Shown here piece by piece: positions 45,514-57,250 of a stretch of DNA of 64,000 nucleotides. Positions within the stretch are counted from its first letter, which is position 1. Each line of letters begins with the position of its first letter. The translations under genes and the position numbers were made by a program. Source of the stretch: Lunularia cruciata (Eukaryota; Streptophyta; Marchantiopsida; Lunulariales; Lunulariaceae); the NCBI GenBank assembly GCA_948567375.1, contig OX419755.1:13025001-13089000 (forward strand), written 5' to 3'. The notes under the pieces are model-generated. The model made no database searches. It was given only the letters and a program-made list of their open reading frames with translations, and had not been told where the DNA came from.

Positions 45514-46620
45514 ATGGATCCGTAGTTACAAGAGTTGATGCAAGGAATGCAGGATATATTGAACAAGTTTTGAGAGATTAAGATGACTATAGAGGCATTA
45601 CAAAGTCAAGTGTAGACCTTTAGGAGTGATCAAGCAATGCAAGAAGGAGAACCATCTCAAACCCAATACCCGTGATTGTAGTACTTCGAGAGACACCCAT
45701 GCATACAAACCCAGTTAACGATGAAGCCACATTGCTACTATGGATGAAGAAGACCTGCAATATCGAGCTTTACAAGGAGCAGCATACAATGGGAGTAGTG
45801 GAGAAGTAGATCTCAAGAATGAATTGATATTTCCAATTGTTCTCAATTGAGATCATCGAGCATGCTATAGACATGTTTGCATGTGGGTACTTGATCAATA
45901 AAGCCCTCATATGGTATGATGTTTGGGAACAATCAATGTTGGCAGAGAGAAGAGAGGTCATGTGGATAGCAATGCAAGAAAGATTGCTAAAAAATTTCCA
46001 ATCGGTGGATTCCGTGCAAATGGCCTAAATCTGACTATGGGGATTGAAATAAAAGAACAATGTACAAGAGTATGTGAAGGCATTCTAGATCTACAAGTTG
46101 CAATAACCGACATGAGTCCAGTAGAGGCTCTAGACAATTTCAAATGAGGGTTGAAGGAGTGGATTTGCCAAGAAGACATGGTACAAAATCCTTGCACGGT
46201 ATTTGAAGCCATTGCTTGTGTGTAGAGAATACCGGGGCACTTGGTGGAGGTGAAGGAGTAGTTCCACCTCTACATTATTGGGCAAAAATGCCACACATGG
46301 GTGGACCAATACCTATGGAACTGGGCAACTTGCAGTTTTGAGACCAAGGAGCAGGACCGCTTCAAGGAAAGTAGGGACGAGTAGAAGAACAGAGAGCTGG
46401 AGTCCCATGAGGAGAAAGAACTCATGGAGAACAATATCATTGTTACAATTGTGGCCGTATTGGGCACATATCTATCAACTATTGTGCTCATCTCCCTAGT
46501 GGCCCTCGGCCTCCATAAAGGTGATCTTTGAACAACATGGAGAGATGCATTGAAGAAGAGGATGCGGAAATCACCTCGGAAAATGAAGATCACCAATAAT
46601 GTACCTTGTGGACTTATTGG
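45514..46620 (+). pseudogene. Gag of element B
   Basis: ATG at 45514 with TAG as codon 4, as in element A (there TAA). The capsid block (45837-46028) contains ALIWYDVWEQSMLAERREV. The zinc knuckle near 46443-46487 reads CYNCGRIGHISINYC, with one residue too many before the last Cys. Several further stops. Confidence 0.85.
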
Positions 46621-46689
46621 CTCAATAAGGTAGCAAAAAAGTGAGGGGAGGAAGAAGACAAGTGCGCAAAGGTCAAAAGGCAACCTCAT

Positions 46690-47130
46690 AATTGATTGTC
46701 ATGAATGGAGTCCTTGAGAGTAATCAGGTGAGTGTATTGATAGATCCGGAAGCAATAGAGAATTTGTTATCTTGCTGTATTGCAATAAGATTGGAGATGG
46801 ATATAGAGAGAGATGAGAGTGAAGAAGTAAAGTTACTTAATAGGCAAAAAGAGAGGATTGAATCATTACCTAAATGGGTATCACTCTTTATAGGAGAATA
46901 TTAGGAAGCAATTGAGTGGCAAGTGATACAATTAGCTTGTTATGATGCAATCTTAGGCATGCCATGGATGGAACATTATAACTCTATGGTAGATTGGAGG
47001 AAGAAAGTAATGAGAACCCACCAATGGTCAATCATTGGGGTTAAAGAAAAATCATGTAAGCAAGAATTGCCTTTCTATGTCATAGGGATAGCAACTATCT
47101 GTATGATAGATAGATGTTTCATGGGTCTAA
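46690..47130 (+). pseudogene. Protease of element B
   Basis: The active-site region reads VSVLIDPEAIENLLS (about 46730-46775): D-P-E where D-S/T-G is expected. The domain continues to YDAILGMPWMEHYNSMVDWR (46938-47000). A stop lies between the two parts. Confidence 0.8.
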
Positions 47131-48480
47131 TAAGAGAAGTCCAAAGTGCACAACTTGATGGACAAATTCCTGAGAAATTGAAGGATGTGGTAAATGAGTT
47201 TCAAGATGTCTTTCTTGATGATCTACCCTTAGGATTACCACCAAAAAGGAGAGTAGATCATAAAATTGAGACACTTCCGAGGAGGACACCTCCTTGTAAG
47301 GCCCCATATCGCCTATCACCTCATGAGTTGGAGGAGTGTAAGACTCAAATTGAAGATATGTTGTAGAAGGGGTTCATCCAACCCAGTATATCACCATGGG
47401 GCTTCCACCTTCTTTGTGAAGAAGAAGGACGGTATAATGCGCATGTGCATTGACTATCGAGGCCTCAATCAACAAACAATGAAGAACAAATACCCCTTAC
47501 CTCGCATGGATGACCTATTTAATCAACTCAATGGAGCAAGACACTTCACCAAACTGGACTTGTGGAGTGGCTACAATCAAATCCAAATTGTAGAGGAGGA
47601 TGTACATAAAATTTCCTTTCTAACCAGGTATGGTCACTTCAGTATCTTGTGATGCATTTTGGCCTCACCAATGCACTACCACTTTCATGAGTCTAATGAT
47701 TGACATATTTTGTCCATATTTAGATAAGTCTATTATTATCTTCTTGGATGACCTCTTAGTGTATAGTAGCACGATGATGAAACACAAATAACATCTACAA
47801 GAAGTCCTCTAGATTTTGAGACAAAATCAATTGTATGCCATAATCTCAAAGTGTGAGTTTGGCAACTCTGAAGTAGACTACTTGGGGGCATAGAGTAAGT
47901 GCGGAGGGTATCCAAGTACTGATAGATAAATTAGAGGTCATTCAAAAATGGAGTGCTCTAGAAGATCAGACTTAACTCAAGAGCTTCTTGGGGTTGACGG
48001 GGTTCTATTGTCGATTTGTCAAGGACTTCTCCAAGGTTGCACAACCTTTAATGACACTACGTGGCAAGGGGAAGAAGTGGACATGGAGAATTGTACAAGA
48101 GTTAGCTTTTCAAGAATTGAAAACCACCTTACTACATGCACCAATCTTGAAGTGGTATGATCCAAAACTTCCAATCAAGTTGGCTACAAATGCATTAGGC
48201 ATAGCAATAGGAGCTGTCCTACAACAAGAGTGGCATGACAAATGGCATCCAATTGCATATTTCTCTTGAAAGTTATTACTAGCAAAGTGCAACTATCACA
48301 CCACAAAACAAAAAGAGTTGGCCATTGTCCTTGCAACCAAGCATTGGAAGCACTATCTGGGTGAGAAGGCATTTGTAACAGAGATAGATCACAAACCTCT
48401 AGTCTACCTAGAGACGTAGAAAGATCTATCTCATTGCCAGATTCGATGGGCAGAGTGGTGACAATGGTTCAACATGACAA
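47131..48480 (+). pseudogene. Reverse transcriptase and RNase H of element B
   Basis: The linker reads LKDVVNEFQDVFLDDLPLGL, then [17 protein letters not shown] blocks are [25 protein letters not shown] and the catalytic IIFLDDLLVYS (about 47735-47765). The thumb is [17 protein letters not shown]-like (47975-48030). RNase H (48130-48480) contains IGAVLQQEWHD and later EIDHKPLVYLE. Frameshifts near 47366, 47650 and 47890. Confidence 0.93.
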
Positions 48481-49800
48481 TCATCTACATGGAAGGCATA
48501 AGCAACTTGTAGATGCATTCATTTGCATGCCGATGGCAAACAATCTGGTGGTAGAGGTTAAGATTAACCTTGAATTCTGGCTGCTACAAAAATTGATCCA
48601 CAAATTGTAGGAGTGCAATCATCCAAAGGCGTCACGAGCACCCAAGGACTCACCTTTTGTGATGGTAAATATGGATCCCAAATGTCCTAGAATTATGTAC
48701 TACCATTCTCACAAAATGTCATGATTCTACCATTGTAGGTCATGTCAGAGTAGACAAGACCTTGGATGCAGCCCAGCGCCATACTATTGGCCCCAAATGA
48801 GCAACAATGTGATGGAATATGTGCATAGCTACCTAGTCTATTAACAGAACAAAGCTTCTAATCAAGCTCTTGTAGGGCTCTTTCAACCTTTTCCCACTCC
48901 TACACAACATTGGGAACAAGTGAGTATGGATCTCGTTTGTGAATTACCCAAGACCACCTCAGGGTTTGACACCATCATGGTCTTTGTGGACCGGCTCAGC
49001 AAGATGATTCATGTATGCCCTACCACCAAGGATGTGATTGCTCCACAACTAGCTCTGTTATACTTAGATGTAGTCTTCTCTTACCATTGGCTTGTCTTGA
49101 GTACTCATCACCGATAGAGGCTCTCAATTCACCAATTTGTTTTGGCAAACACTCTTTGGTTTTCGTCAAAACCAAGTTGGCAATGTCCACAACTTACCAC
49201 CCATAGATAGATGGACAAATAGAGTGGGCTAATTGCACTATTGAAGACATGTTGCGCGACTTCACCTTAGATGAGCAAGAGAGGTGGGACACCTACTCCC
49301 GTTGGTAGAATTTGCTTACAATAATTCAATGAATGCATCCACTTGTGTCACTACATTCTTCCTCATGTATGGCAAGCATCCTCTCACACCTTCTAGCTTG
49401 ATGAAGGGCCATCCGGTGGCTACCAAGGTTGACGCAGTCAACACATTTGTTTCTAGAATCCAACAGGGTGTGGAGAGCGCCAAGCATAGATGTAGACTGC
49501 ACAAAATTGATAGAAATAGTATGCAAATGCACACCATAGGCACATGGAGTTCAATTTTGGGGATCAAGTGTGGTTATCTACAACCAACCTCACATTAGTT
49601 GGCCCTCATAAGCTCAGACCTTGTTTTATTGGGCCTTTTTCCATTCTTTGTTGAGTCGACATTGTGGCATATCACCTCAAGCTACCACCACACATGAAAA
49701 TCCATCCAATGTTCCATGTTTCCCTACTATGCAACTATGCTCCCTGATCAGGCCATTGTCATTTCATACAAGACATTTGACCTTGTCCGACACTCATCGT
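48481..49800 (+). pseudogene. Integrase of element B
   Basis: The zinc domain is decayed (about 48700-48860). The core starts MSMDLVCELPKTTSGFD and VFVDRLSKMIH (first Asp). The second Asp region is TDRGSQFTNLFW (about 49108-49145, out of frame). The Glu region is YHP-stop-IDGQIEWANCTIE (about 49195-49240), where the expected TER is IEW, with Glu kept. The C-terminal part is VEFAYNNSMNAST. Confidence 0.9.
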
Positions 49801-50015
49801 TGGCATGGAGGAATATGAAGTCGAACGTATCCTCCAAAAATGCATCCATGGCACTCACCATCCATGGGTAGAATATTTTGTACAATGGAAAGGTTACCCC
49901 TTATATAAGGCAACCTGGGAGCCCGCTGCCAATTTGACACATGCACCAATGTTGGTGCAAGCTTTTGAGCAATAGCTTCAGAACGAGGATGTTGCATCTT
50001 AAAAGGAGGGAGGTT
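49801..50015 (+). pseudogene. Chromodomain and polypurine tract of element B
   Basis: Plus-strand reading EYEVERILQKCIHG, then PWVEYFVQWKGYPLYKATWE and PAANLTHAPMLVQAFEQ: a chromodomain with two cage aromatics in place. The polypurine tract aaaaggagggaggtt (50001-50015) abuts the 3' LTR. Confidence 0.88.
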
Positions 50016-50757
50016 TGTAATACCAATCGCTAGACATATGATATAGATGTGAAATTTGGTCTGGTAACATATGGAATGATGTTATACATGATGGGAAAAA
50101 AAGATTAGATAGAAGTATCACCAAAAGAGTACTTCTACTAATAGGGTAGAACTCGAAATAGACTTGAAAACCTTAGAATCAATAGCTAGACATAATGATC
50201 TTGAGGTGAGAATTGGTTTGGTAACAACTAGAAGGATGTTACACATGATGGACAAAATAGATTACAAATAAGTATCACCAAAAGGGGACTTCTATTAATA
50301 GAGTAGAAATCGAAATATGCCTAAAATCTTTGAAGGCAATTTTGGAAACCTAAACGGATGAATTAGGCCTTGAAAATGTGCAAATTCCCCCCTAATGGAT
50401 GATATGCTTGCCTTCCTTCCTCCTTTGGTTTGTCTCATTGAGAGCTTTCCAATGGTATCTCATCCACATGATTGAGATTCATATAAGAAGATTCCCTAAA
50501 AGATTCCCTTTGGTCAAAACCTGTTTGACCAACCAGATAGGATCAAGATCAACATGTCACCCATCCAAGTAGGTAATCCAAGGGTGGAGCTTGTTGACAT
50601 GTCACCGATCTATGTATCTAATCTTATGGTGGAGTTTCCTTGGAGGAGATCCTCTTTGAATATAATAATGAGAAGATGCTCCTTTGGGGCATGGGAGTTT
50701 GAGCGTAAAACTTGTATTTTTTCTTTTGTGTTTCTCTGCTATCCTTGGAACATTACA
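50016..50757 (+). repeat. 3' LTR of element B
   Basis: Starts tgtaataccaatcg and ends ggaacattaca. 742 bp, clearly diverged from the 5' LTR by many substitutions, so the insertion is old. Confidence 0.94.
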
Positions 50758-51240
50758 ACTACCAAGCAAGAGGAAGCATTCTAGAAGTTGAAACATATGG
50801 TGTCTTCAAGACACATTCTTCAACCATATGATCCTCAACTACCTTGTGTGATTGATTTTGATGCTTCTAACTTTGCCATTGGAACTATATTGCAACAAAT
50901 TTTTTTTGATGGATTACATCCCATTACCTTTGTGTCTTGCCAACTGAACACCACAAAAATAAATTATTCTGCTCAAGATCAAGAACAACTAGCAATGGTA
51001 TATGCCAACAAGGTATGGATGCATTATCTACTGGAGAAACAACTGGTCATGCAACTTGACCACAAACCATTGTTGTAGGCAATACACTTGGAGCACATGA
51101 AGAGTACATAGATAGATAGGAGGAACAACTACAATTGTTTGACTTCAGACTTGAGTACAAACCTGGTTGGTTCCATGTCATCCCCGATGTCCTATCACAA
51201 CAACTTGATTTGAAGTCTTCCTCCTCTCATCACAGTGACA
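50758..51240 (+). pseudogene. RNase H of element C (continuation)
   Basis: Resumes as TKQEEAF-stop-KLKHMVSS, then the open stretch 50788-51078: LPCVIDFDASNFAIGTILQQ, TTKINYSAQDQEQLAMVYAN and MQLDHKPLL. The catalytic Asp of DAS and the DHKP motif are present. A stop follows. Confidence 0.92.
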
Positions 51241-52540
51241 ATTAAAATGAGGTCAATTGACTCAAAAGCCCAACTCAAGCTTAGGACATCTTTACAACAA
51301 GATCCCTTCTTTCATATGGTACAAGATTGTCTTGTAGTGGGTGATAATGAGTACAACACCTTCTTGTTCAAGGAAGACCTTCTATTTTGTGAGAAATGGA
51401 TCTATGTTCCAACCAAGGGTGATCTTTGACTTGTGCACCTTCAAAAAGCTCATGACTTACCAATTGTTGGTCACATGGATGTTGATAAGACCTTGGGTAC
51501 CCTCCAATGCCAATGTTGGTGGCCCAAAATGGCACGAGATGTTTGAGAGTTTGTGTGATCTTGTGAGAATTTCCAGTGCAACAAGGTGAGCAACCAGAAA
51601 CCGAGTGGACTCCTTCAACCACTCCCCATTCCATCTACTCAATGGGAACATGTGAGCTTAGATCTCGTTACCTCCTTGCCCAAGATGAAGCAAGGCCACA
51701 CAACAATTGTGGTGTTTGTGGTTAAGCTTAGCAAGCAAATCCATTTGGTACTATCCATTTGGTACTAACCTTTGATATCGTGGATGCTCCAACATTGGCA
51801 GAGATCTACTTTGACAATGTCTTCAAGCATCATGGGATACCCTATGTACTCATCTTTGATTGTGACCCTTGATTCACTAGAAACTTTTGGCAAGCACTCT
51901 TTGAGATACTCGGCACCAAGCTTGCTTTGACCATGGCCTATCCTCAAACTGATGGAGAAATCAAACGTGCCAATCGCACCTTGGAGGATATGCTTTGTGC
52001 CTTTGTCAATGTTCACCATACCAACTAGGATGAATGTCTTGCAGCTATTGAGTTTGCATACAATAATTCCAAACAGACAAGCATTGGCTTCTCTCTTTTC
52101 TTCTTGAATTTTGGACAAAACCAACTTGTTCCAGCTTCCCTTCTTGCTCCTCCTCCATCTCATGTTCCTCACACTTCACCTTCTTGACCACCATATCTCA
52201 ATCCCTCCAACAAGCTAAATCTCATCTCCTTGTTGCTCAAAATTGTCAAAAACAATATGCATATCACCATTATTGTGATCTCACCTTCCAAGTCAATAAT
52301 AAGGTTATGCTCTTCTCTAGTAACCTTCCCCTCCTACTTGATACTCAAGTCCGTAAACTTATCCCAAATTAGATAGGACCTTTTGACGTCACCCAAATCA
52401 TTTCTTGTTGCTTATTGATTTGCCTTGCCTTTGCATATGCAAATCCCCATGTCTTCCATATTTCCAAGTTAAAATCCGAATCCATCTTCTTTTCCTCTTG
52501 TATCCAGCCTCCTCTTCCTCCAATGCCTATCAATAATCAT
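51241..52540 (+). pseudogene. Integrase of element C
   Basis: The zinc domain is shifted (about 51430-51600). The core is HVSLDLVTSLPKMKQGHTTI, then VFVVKLSKQIH (first Asp, usually VDKLSK, is Val). The next block is YVLIFDCDP-stop-FTRNFWQAL (second Asp). The Glu block is YPQTDGEIKRANRTLEDML, where Glu of TER is Lys (IKR). Then EFAYNNSKQTS. It could not be active. Confidence 0.9.
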
Positions 52541-52749
52541 GAGGAGTATGAAGTTGATTGTATCCTTGCATGTTGATATATTCAACATGGCTACCAATAA
52601 CACACTGAATACAAGGTCCTTTGGAAAGGGTATCCCCTTCATGATGCCACTTGGGAGCCTCTTTCTCATCTCCAAAATGCACAAATAATTATCCAAGAGT
52701 TTGAAGCTTCCATGGTGATGAGGACATCACCAACTAGCGATGGGGAATA
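52541..52749 (+). pseudogene. Chromodomain and polypurine tract of element C
   Basis: EYEVDCILAC, then TEYKVLWKGYPLHDATWEPL and SHLQNAQIIIQEFEAS, with a frameshift near 52575. A purine-rich tract (gcgatggggaata) precedes the LTR at 52750. Confidence 0.85.
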
Positions 52750-53160
52750 TGTAACAATATGGAGCTTAATGATGAGTTAGTCAAGACTAACAAAGTAGTG
52801 AATAGACCTAAAATATTCTAAAAGTATCTTGAAAGCTTCTTGGGAAGCTTCTTGGCTAGCTTTGCTTGCACCCCAAGTAGGTAGCTTCTAGAAGAAAGCT
52901 TCTTGGGAAGCTTCTAACTAGCTTAGCTTGCATGCCAAGTAGATCACTTCTAGAAGGAAGTTTCTTGAGAAGCTTCTTGGTTAACTTGGCTTGCATTCCA
53001 AGAAAGTGGCTTGAGGGAGCTTCTTGACAAGCCTCTCAAGAGCCTTGTTTGCTCCCTATAAATACCAGAGCCTAAGCTCTACTAGGCATCCAGAGTTTCC
53101 CTACATTCCCAATGTGATCTTCCATTCTCCTCTTTCTCTCCTTGGTCTTGGTCTTTTACA
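52750..53160 (+). repeat. 3' LTR of element C
   Basis: tgtaacaatatggagc ... ggtcttttaca, homologous to 40979-41367. It has the same gaagcttc/ttctagaa-rich middle. Confidence 0.92.
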
Positions 53161-53679
53161 CCAAGAGAATCTATCTCTATTCATCTTGAAGATTTATAAT
53201 TTCACAATATGTTTACAATCAAACACAAAATTATCCATGCACCCAAAAGATACTTCTTAAAATGCCTTGGGCTTTGGAAATTTTATTTGCTTTTCTCTTT
53301 CTCAAAATGGTACTCTCTCTACCTGCTCTTGTTGATTGTCTTTTTCTTTTAACAATCAAATAAGGTGCTTGATTTGTTATTGCATAACAATGATAACTTG
53401 GACATCACTACCATGGTTACTACCCTATCAAACTATGAGCAAATATCTAAGTTAACATGTAGATGCAACACATCCACCATTCTTTGTAAGTTACAATTAG
53501 AATATCTATGGTTCATTAGACAAGATGATTCTATTTAGAAATTCTACCCCAAGTGTGGAACTTGATGAACTACATGAAATGATGTGTGGGTAGTACATGG
53601 AAATAGAAATCCTAATGGTTGGAAGAAAAGATTTGGTGGTCTATAAATTCCATCCATACCATTCTTACTCTAATACCAA
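53161..53679 (-). pseudogene. Gag start and PBS of element D (beyond element C)
   Basis: Aligns with 57827-58325 of element F. The PBS on the minus strand at the 5' LTR border reads ttggtattagagta-like (53665-53679). No open frame survives. Confidence 0.7.
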
Positions 53680-54033
53680 TGTAAAAGATCAAGAAGACAA
53701 ATAGTAGAATGAAAGACCGGAGTGCAAAATCACATTAAGAATCTCATATGAAGGAGACTCTGAATGTCCAGTATTAGTTTGGGCTATGGTATTCATAGTT
53801 AATATACAAAGCTCTTGGAAAGCTCCTAGGGAAGCTGTCAAGGCAAGAAGCCGTCTTGTTGGCGTGCAAGCTAAGCTAGCAAAGAAGCTTCATGAGAAGT
53901 TTTCTACTTAAAATACATGTTACTCAATACTTAGAAGGTACCAAGAAGTTACCATGATGCCTCTTGAACATGTTTTATTGTTTGTCTAATTTTTCCTATT
54001 TGCTAACTCATCTACTAATTCCATATTGTCATA
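53680..54033 (-). repeat. 5' LTR of element D
   Basis: tgtaaaagatcaagaag ... atattgtcata, homologous to 37526-37897. The terminal CA has decayed. Confidence 0.82.
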
Positions 54034-54871
54034 CTATCAATGTTTGGGAGATGACACGGGGCAAAGTTGTGCATATAATCCTTCCAAAAAACACTATCAT
54101 ATCCTTCCAATACGAAGATTCCAAAAGGCAAAACCTCATGTACTCTCAAGCTAGTGTGGCTTGTAGTCACATCATTGTTGTTGGTGTAGTTTGTTGTAGA
54201 TACACATACTCACTTGGATAAAATTTACAAATCAAGGGTTATAACCTCCTCCTCAAATAGTAACATAGTGTAAGGTATCCTTATGTTGAGCAATCACTAA
54301 GTTCCCAAAGGCCATCAACATCATTCTTTGAAAGGTCTTTGCTCATTGAGAACATATGCTCACTCATACAACTAGATCATCTAAGTCCAAAACCAAAATA
54401 ACATATTCTACCATATTGAGCTCAACATGCTCAACCAAACCAAAGACCTCCACCAAAGTCAATGAGATAACCCACAATAATGTAGTATCATGTACTTTGT
54501 GTCATAACTCCTTGTCTAATATCCCGTACTAAATTGAACTACTTGGGCCTTAGTAACTCCCCTAAGTTAAACTGATCAACCATCTCATGCACGTGGATGC
54601 TTCACATAAGCTCTCTCCAACCTTCAACTAGAACTCCTACAAGCTCTTCAGCTTGTTAAACCAAAATTTGTTGTAGTTCTACCTCAAGCACTAGAAGAAC
54701 TCTACCATGGAGTTAAACCCCGATACTACATCACCTCTTATAATGGTACCTCCACTCATAATAGCACCATGTCCAACTAGTGCATCTCCACTAGATACAC
54801 CAATGCTACAAGAGTTGAAACTTGTGGGTACTTCTTGTCTACCTTTAGAAATTGCACTTGAAGTGATGGAT
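54034..54871 (-). mobile_element. Fragment of an element E-type retrotransposon (gag)
   Basis: 54400-54870 aligns with the gag region 10130-10590 of element E in the same orientation (for example tgagctcaacatgctcaacc, ggccttagtaactcc, gaactctaccatgg). 54034-54400 has no match recognised in the window. Element F begins at about 54872, apparently inserted in this gag. No methyltransferase part is present. Confidence 0.7.
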
Positions 54872-55298
54872 CTAAATTGATCTAAATTGAGAGAGAAATA
54901 AGAGGATAGAAGCTCACATTGGGACACTTGAATGACGGAAAACTCCAAATGCCTAACATGAGCTTAGGCTTTGGTATTTATAAGGAACATACAAGGCTTT
55001 TGAGAAGCTTCTCAAGGCGCTTCCTCAAACCACCTTCTTGGAGTGTAAGCCAAGTTAACCAGGAAGCTTCTCAAGAAGCTTCCTTCTAGAAGTTGCCTAC
55101 TTGGCATGCAAGCTAAGCTAGTTGGAAGCTTCTCAAGAAGCTTCTTTCTAGAAGCTACCTACTTGTGGTGCAAGCTAAGGTAGTCAAAAAGCTTCCCAAG
55201 AAGCTTCCTAGATACTTCTAGAATATTCTAGGCTATTTTGGTCCATTCACTACTTTGTTGGTCTTGACTAATTCATCGATAAGCTCCATATTGTTACA
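54872..55298 (-). repeat. 3' LTR of element F
   Basis: Ends tattgttaca at 55298, next to the complement of the polypurine tract (tattctcccacc). The outer border is blurred by a short gatctaaatt duplication at 54872-54888. Confidence 0.85.
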
Positions 55299-56680
55299 TA
55301 TTCTCCCACCGCTAGTTGGTGATGTCCTTGTCACCATGGAAGCTTCAAACTCCTAGAGAGCCATTTGTGCATTGTGGTGATGAGAAAGAGGGTCCCAAAT
55401 AGCATCATGAAAGGGATACTCTTTCGAAGGGACCTTGTACTCAGTGTGTTATTGACAGCCATGTTGAATATGCCAACTTGCAAGGATATGCTCAACTTCA
55501 TACTCTTCATGATCATTGATATGGATGGGAGGAGGAGGAGGTTGGATACAAGAGGAAAAAGAAGATAGATTTGGAACAAACGGTTCAACTTGGAAACATG
55601 GAAGACAAGGTGGATTTGCATATGCGGAGACAAGGCAAGTTGATAAGCAACAAAAGAAATGATTTGGGTGACATCAAAGGGTCCTATCCAATTTGGGGTA
55701 AGTTTACGGACTTGAGTATCAAGTGGGAGGGGTAGGAGGGTAGGTTACTAGACGAGAGTATGACTTTATCACCAACTTGAGAGGTGAGATCACGATGCTG
55801 GTGGTCTGCATATTGTTTCTAGCAATTTTGAGCAATAAGAAGATGAGAAATGGCATGTTGGAGAGATTGTGAGATGGTGGTCAAGAAGGTAGAAGTATGA
55901 GAGACATGAGATGGAGGAGGAGCAAGAAGAGATTCCAAAACAAGTGGATCTTGGCCAAAATTGAGGAAGAAAAGAGAGAATCTAGTGCTTGCTTGTTTCA
56001 AACTATTGTATGCAAACTCCTCAACTGCAAGACATTTTATCCCAATTGGTATTATGTACATTGACAAAGGTACAAAGCATATCCTCTAGGGTGCAATTTG
56101 CATGCTCAATTTGTCCATTAGTTTGAGGATGGTAGGCCGTGGACAAAACAAGCTTGGTGTCAAGTATCTGAAAGAGTGCTTGCTAAAATTTGCCAGTGAA
56201 TTGAGGATCATGGTTGGAGATGAGTACACGGGGCATCTCATGATGCTTGAAGATAGTGGTGAAGTAGATTTTCATTAATGTTGGAGTATCCATGGTATCA
56301 AAGGTTGGTGGCAAACGGATTTGCTTACTAAGCTTATCCACAAACACTACTATTGCTATGTGATCTTGCTTTGTCTTTGGCAAAGATGTAATGAGATCCA
56401 AGCTCACATATTCCCATTGAATAGAGGGAATGGGAAGTGGTTGAAGGAGTCCACACGGTTTTTGGTTGCTAGCTTTGTTACATTGGCAACTCTCACAAGA
56501 TTGAACAAACTCATGAACATCTTGTGCTATGTTGTGCCACCACCATTAGCATTAGAGGGTACCCAAAAGTCTTGTCCACACCCATGTGACCAGTGATGGG
56601 TAATTCATGGGCTTCTTGGAGATGCACAAGTTAGAGGTCACCCTTGGCTGGAAAATACATCCTGTCCTCATGGAATAGAA
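55299..56680 (-). pseudogene. Integrase and chromodomain of element F
   Basis: Chromodomain relic at about 55330-55560. The integrase core (56183-56407) contains MSLDLITSLPKTKQDHIAIV, VFVDKLSKQIRLP (first Asp) and LISNHDPQFTGKF (second Asp). The 55819-56067 part contains VEEFAYNSLKQAST. Zinc-domain relic at about 56470-56640. Broken by frameshifts. Confidence 0.88.
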
Positions 56681-57250
56681 GGTCTTCTTTGAAGGATAAA
56701 ATTTTGTACTCCTTGTTGTATGTTGCAAGATGACATGTACCATCTGAAAGAAAGGATCTTGTTGTAGGCTATCTTAAACTCGATTTGAACTTTAGAGTCA
56801 ATTGGTACCATTGTTATTGCTGCCATGATGAGAGGAAGAGACTTCAAATCATGTCGTCATGATAAGACACAGAACCGACCTGGTTTGTACTCTAGTTTGA
56901 TGTCAAACAACTATAGTTATTCTTCCTATTGATGATATTGACTCTTCATGTGTTCCAAGTGTAATGTGTGCAACAATGGTTTGTGATTAGTTTGCATGAT
57001 CACATGTTTCCCCAAGAGATAATGCCTCCATACCTTAGTGGTATATACTATTGCTAGTAGTTCTTGATCTTGAGTGAAGTAATTCCTTTAAGCTATATTG
57101 AGTTGGCAAGACACAAAGGCAATGGGATGTAATCCATATGGGAATTCTTGCTGTAATACGGCTCCAACTGCAAAGTTAGAAGCATCAAAATCAATCACAC
57201 AAGGTAGTTGAGGATCATATGGTTGAAGTATGGGTCTTGAAGACACCATA
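56681..57250 (-). pseudogene. RNase H of element F
   Basis: Minus-strand reading matches element C RNase H (PYDPQLPCVIDFDASNFAVG and VLQQEFPYGLHPIAFVSCQL-like), to about 57235. Beyond it lies the deletion joint to gag. Confidence 0.75.

Larger units (their letters stand above)
44149..50757 (+). mobile_element. Ty3/gypsy chromovirus, element B (family 1), complete but decayed
   Basis: 6609 bp, both LTRs present (44149-44893 and 50016-50757). PBS, leader, gag, protease, RT, RNase H, integrase, chromodomain and polypurine tract are in order on the plus strand. Target duplication actat (44144-44148) / actac (50758-50762), one transition apart. Removing the element restores the element C pol frame (W-T-T-K-Q-E-E-A-F). 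It keeps the protease-RT linker that element A has lost. Confidence 0.96.
40979..53160 (+). mobile_element. Ty3/gypsy chromovirus, element C (family 2), split by nested element B
   Basis: Plus-strand element with LTRs 40979-41367 and 52750-53160. Its internal part is 41368-44148 plus 50758-52749, interrupted by element B. It sits in the gag of element D. The flanking pentamers are ctagg (40974-40978) and ccaag (53161-53165), which differ by two transitions; the uninterrupted relative at 57825-57850 reads gaagccaagag, confirming the site. Gag, zinc knuckle, protease, RT, RNase H, integrase and chromodomain are all recognisable but broken. Confidence 0.93.
37526..54033 (-). mobile_element. Ty3/gypsy chromovirus, element D (family 2), split by nested element C
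   Basis: Minus-strand element with 3' LTR 37526-37897 and 5' LTR 53680-54033. Its internal part is 37898-40978 plus 53161-53679, interrupted by element C (40979-53160). Order on the minus strand: PBS, gag, zinc knuckle, protease linker, RT fragment, integrase, chromodomain relic, polypurine tract. RT thumb and RNase H appear deleted, since the RT end (NHVEEVLSQIH, about 39160-39190) is followed almost directly by integrase zinc-domain sequence. Very decayed. Confidence 0.85.

Noticed and set aside
54691-54948. Minus-strand open frame as a gene
   Set aside because: It spans the junction between an element E gag fragment and the LTR of element F, so it is a chance fusion.
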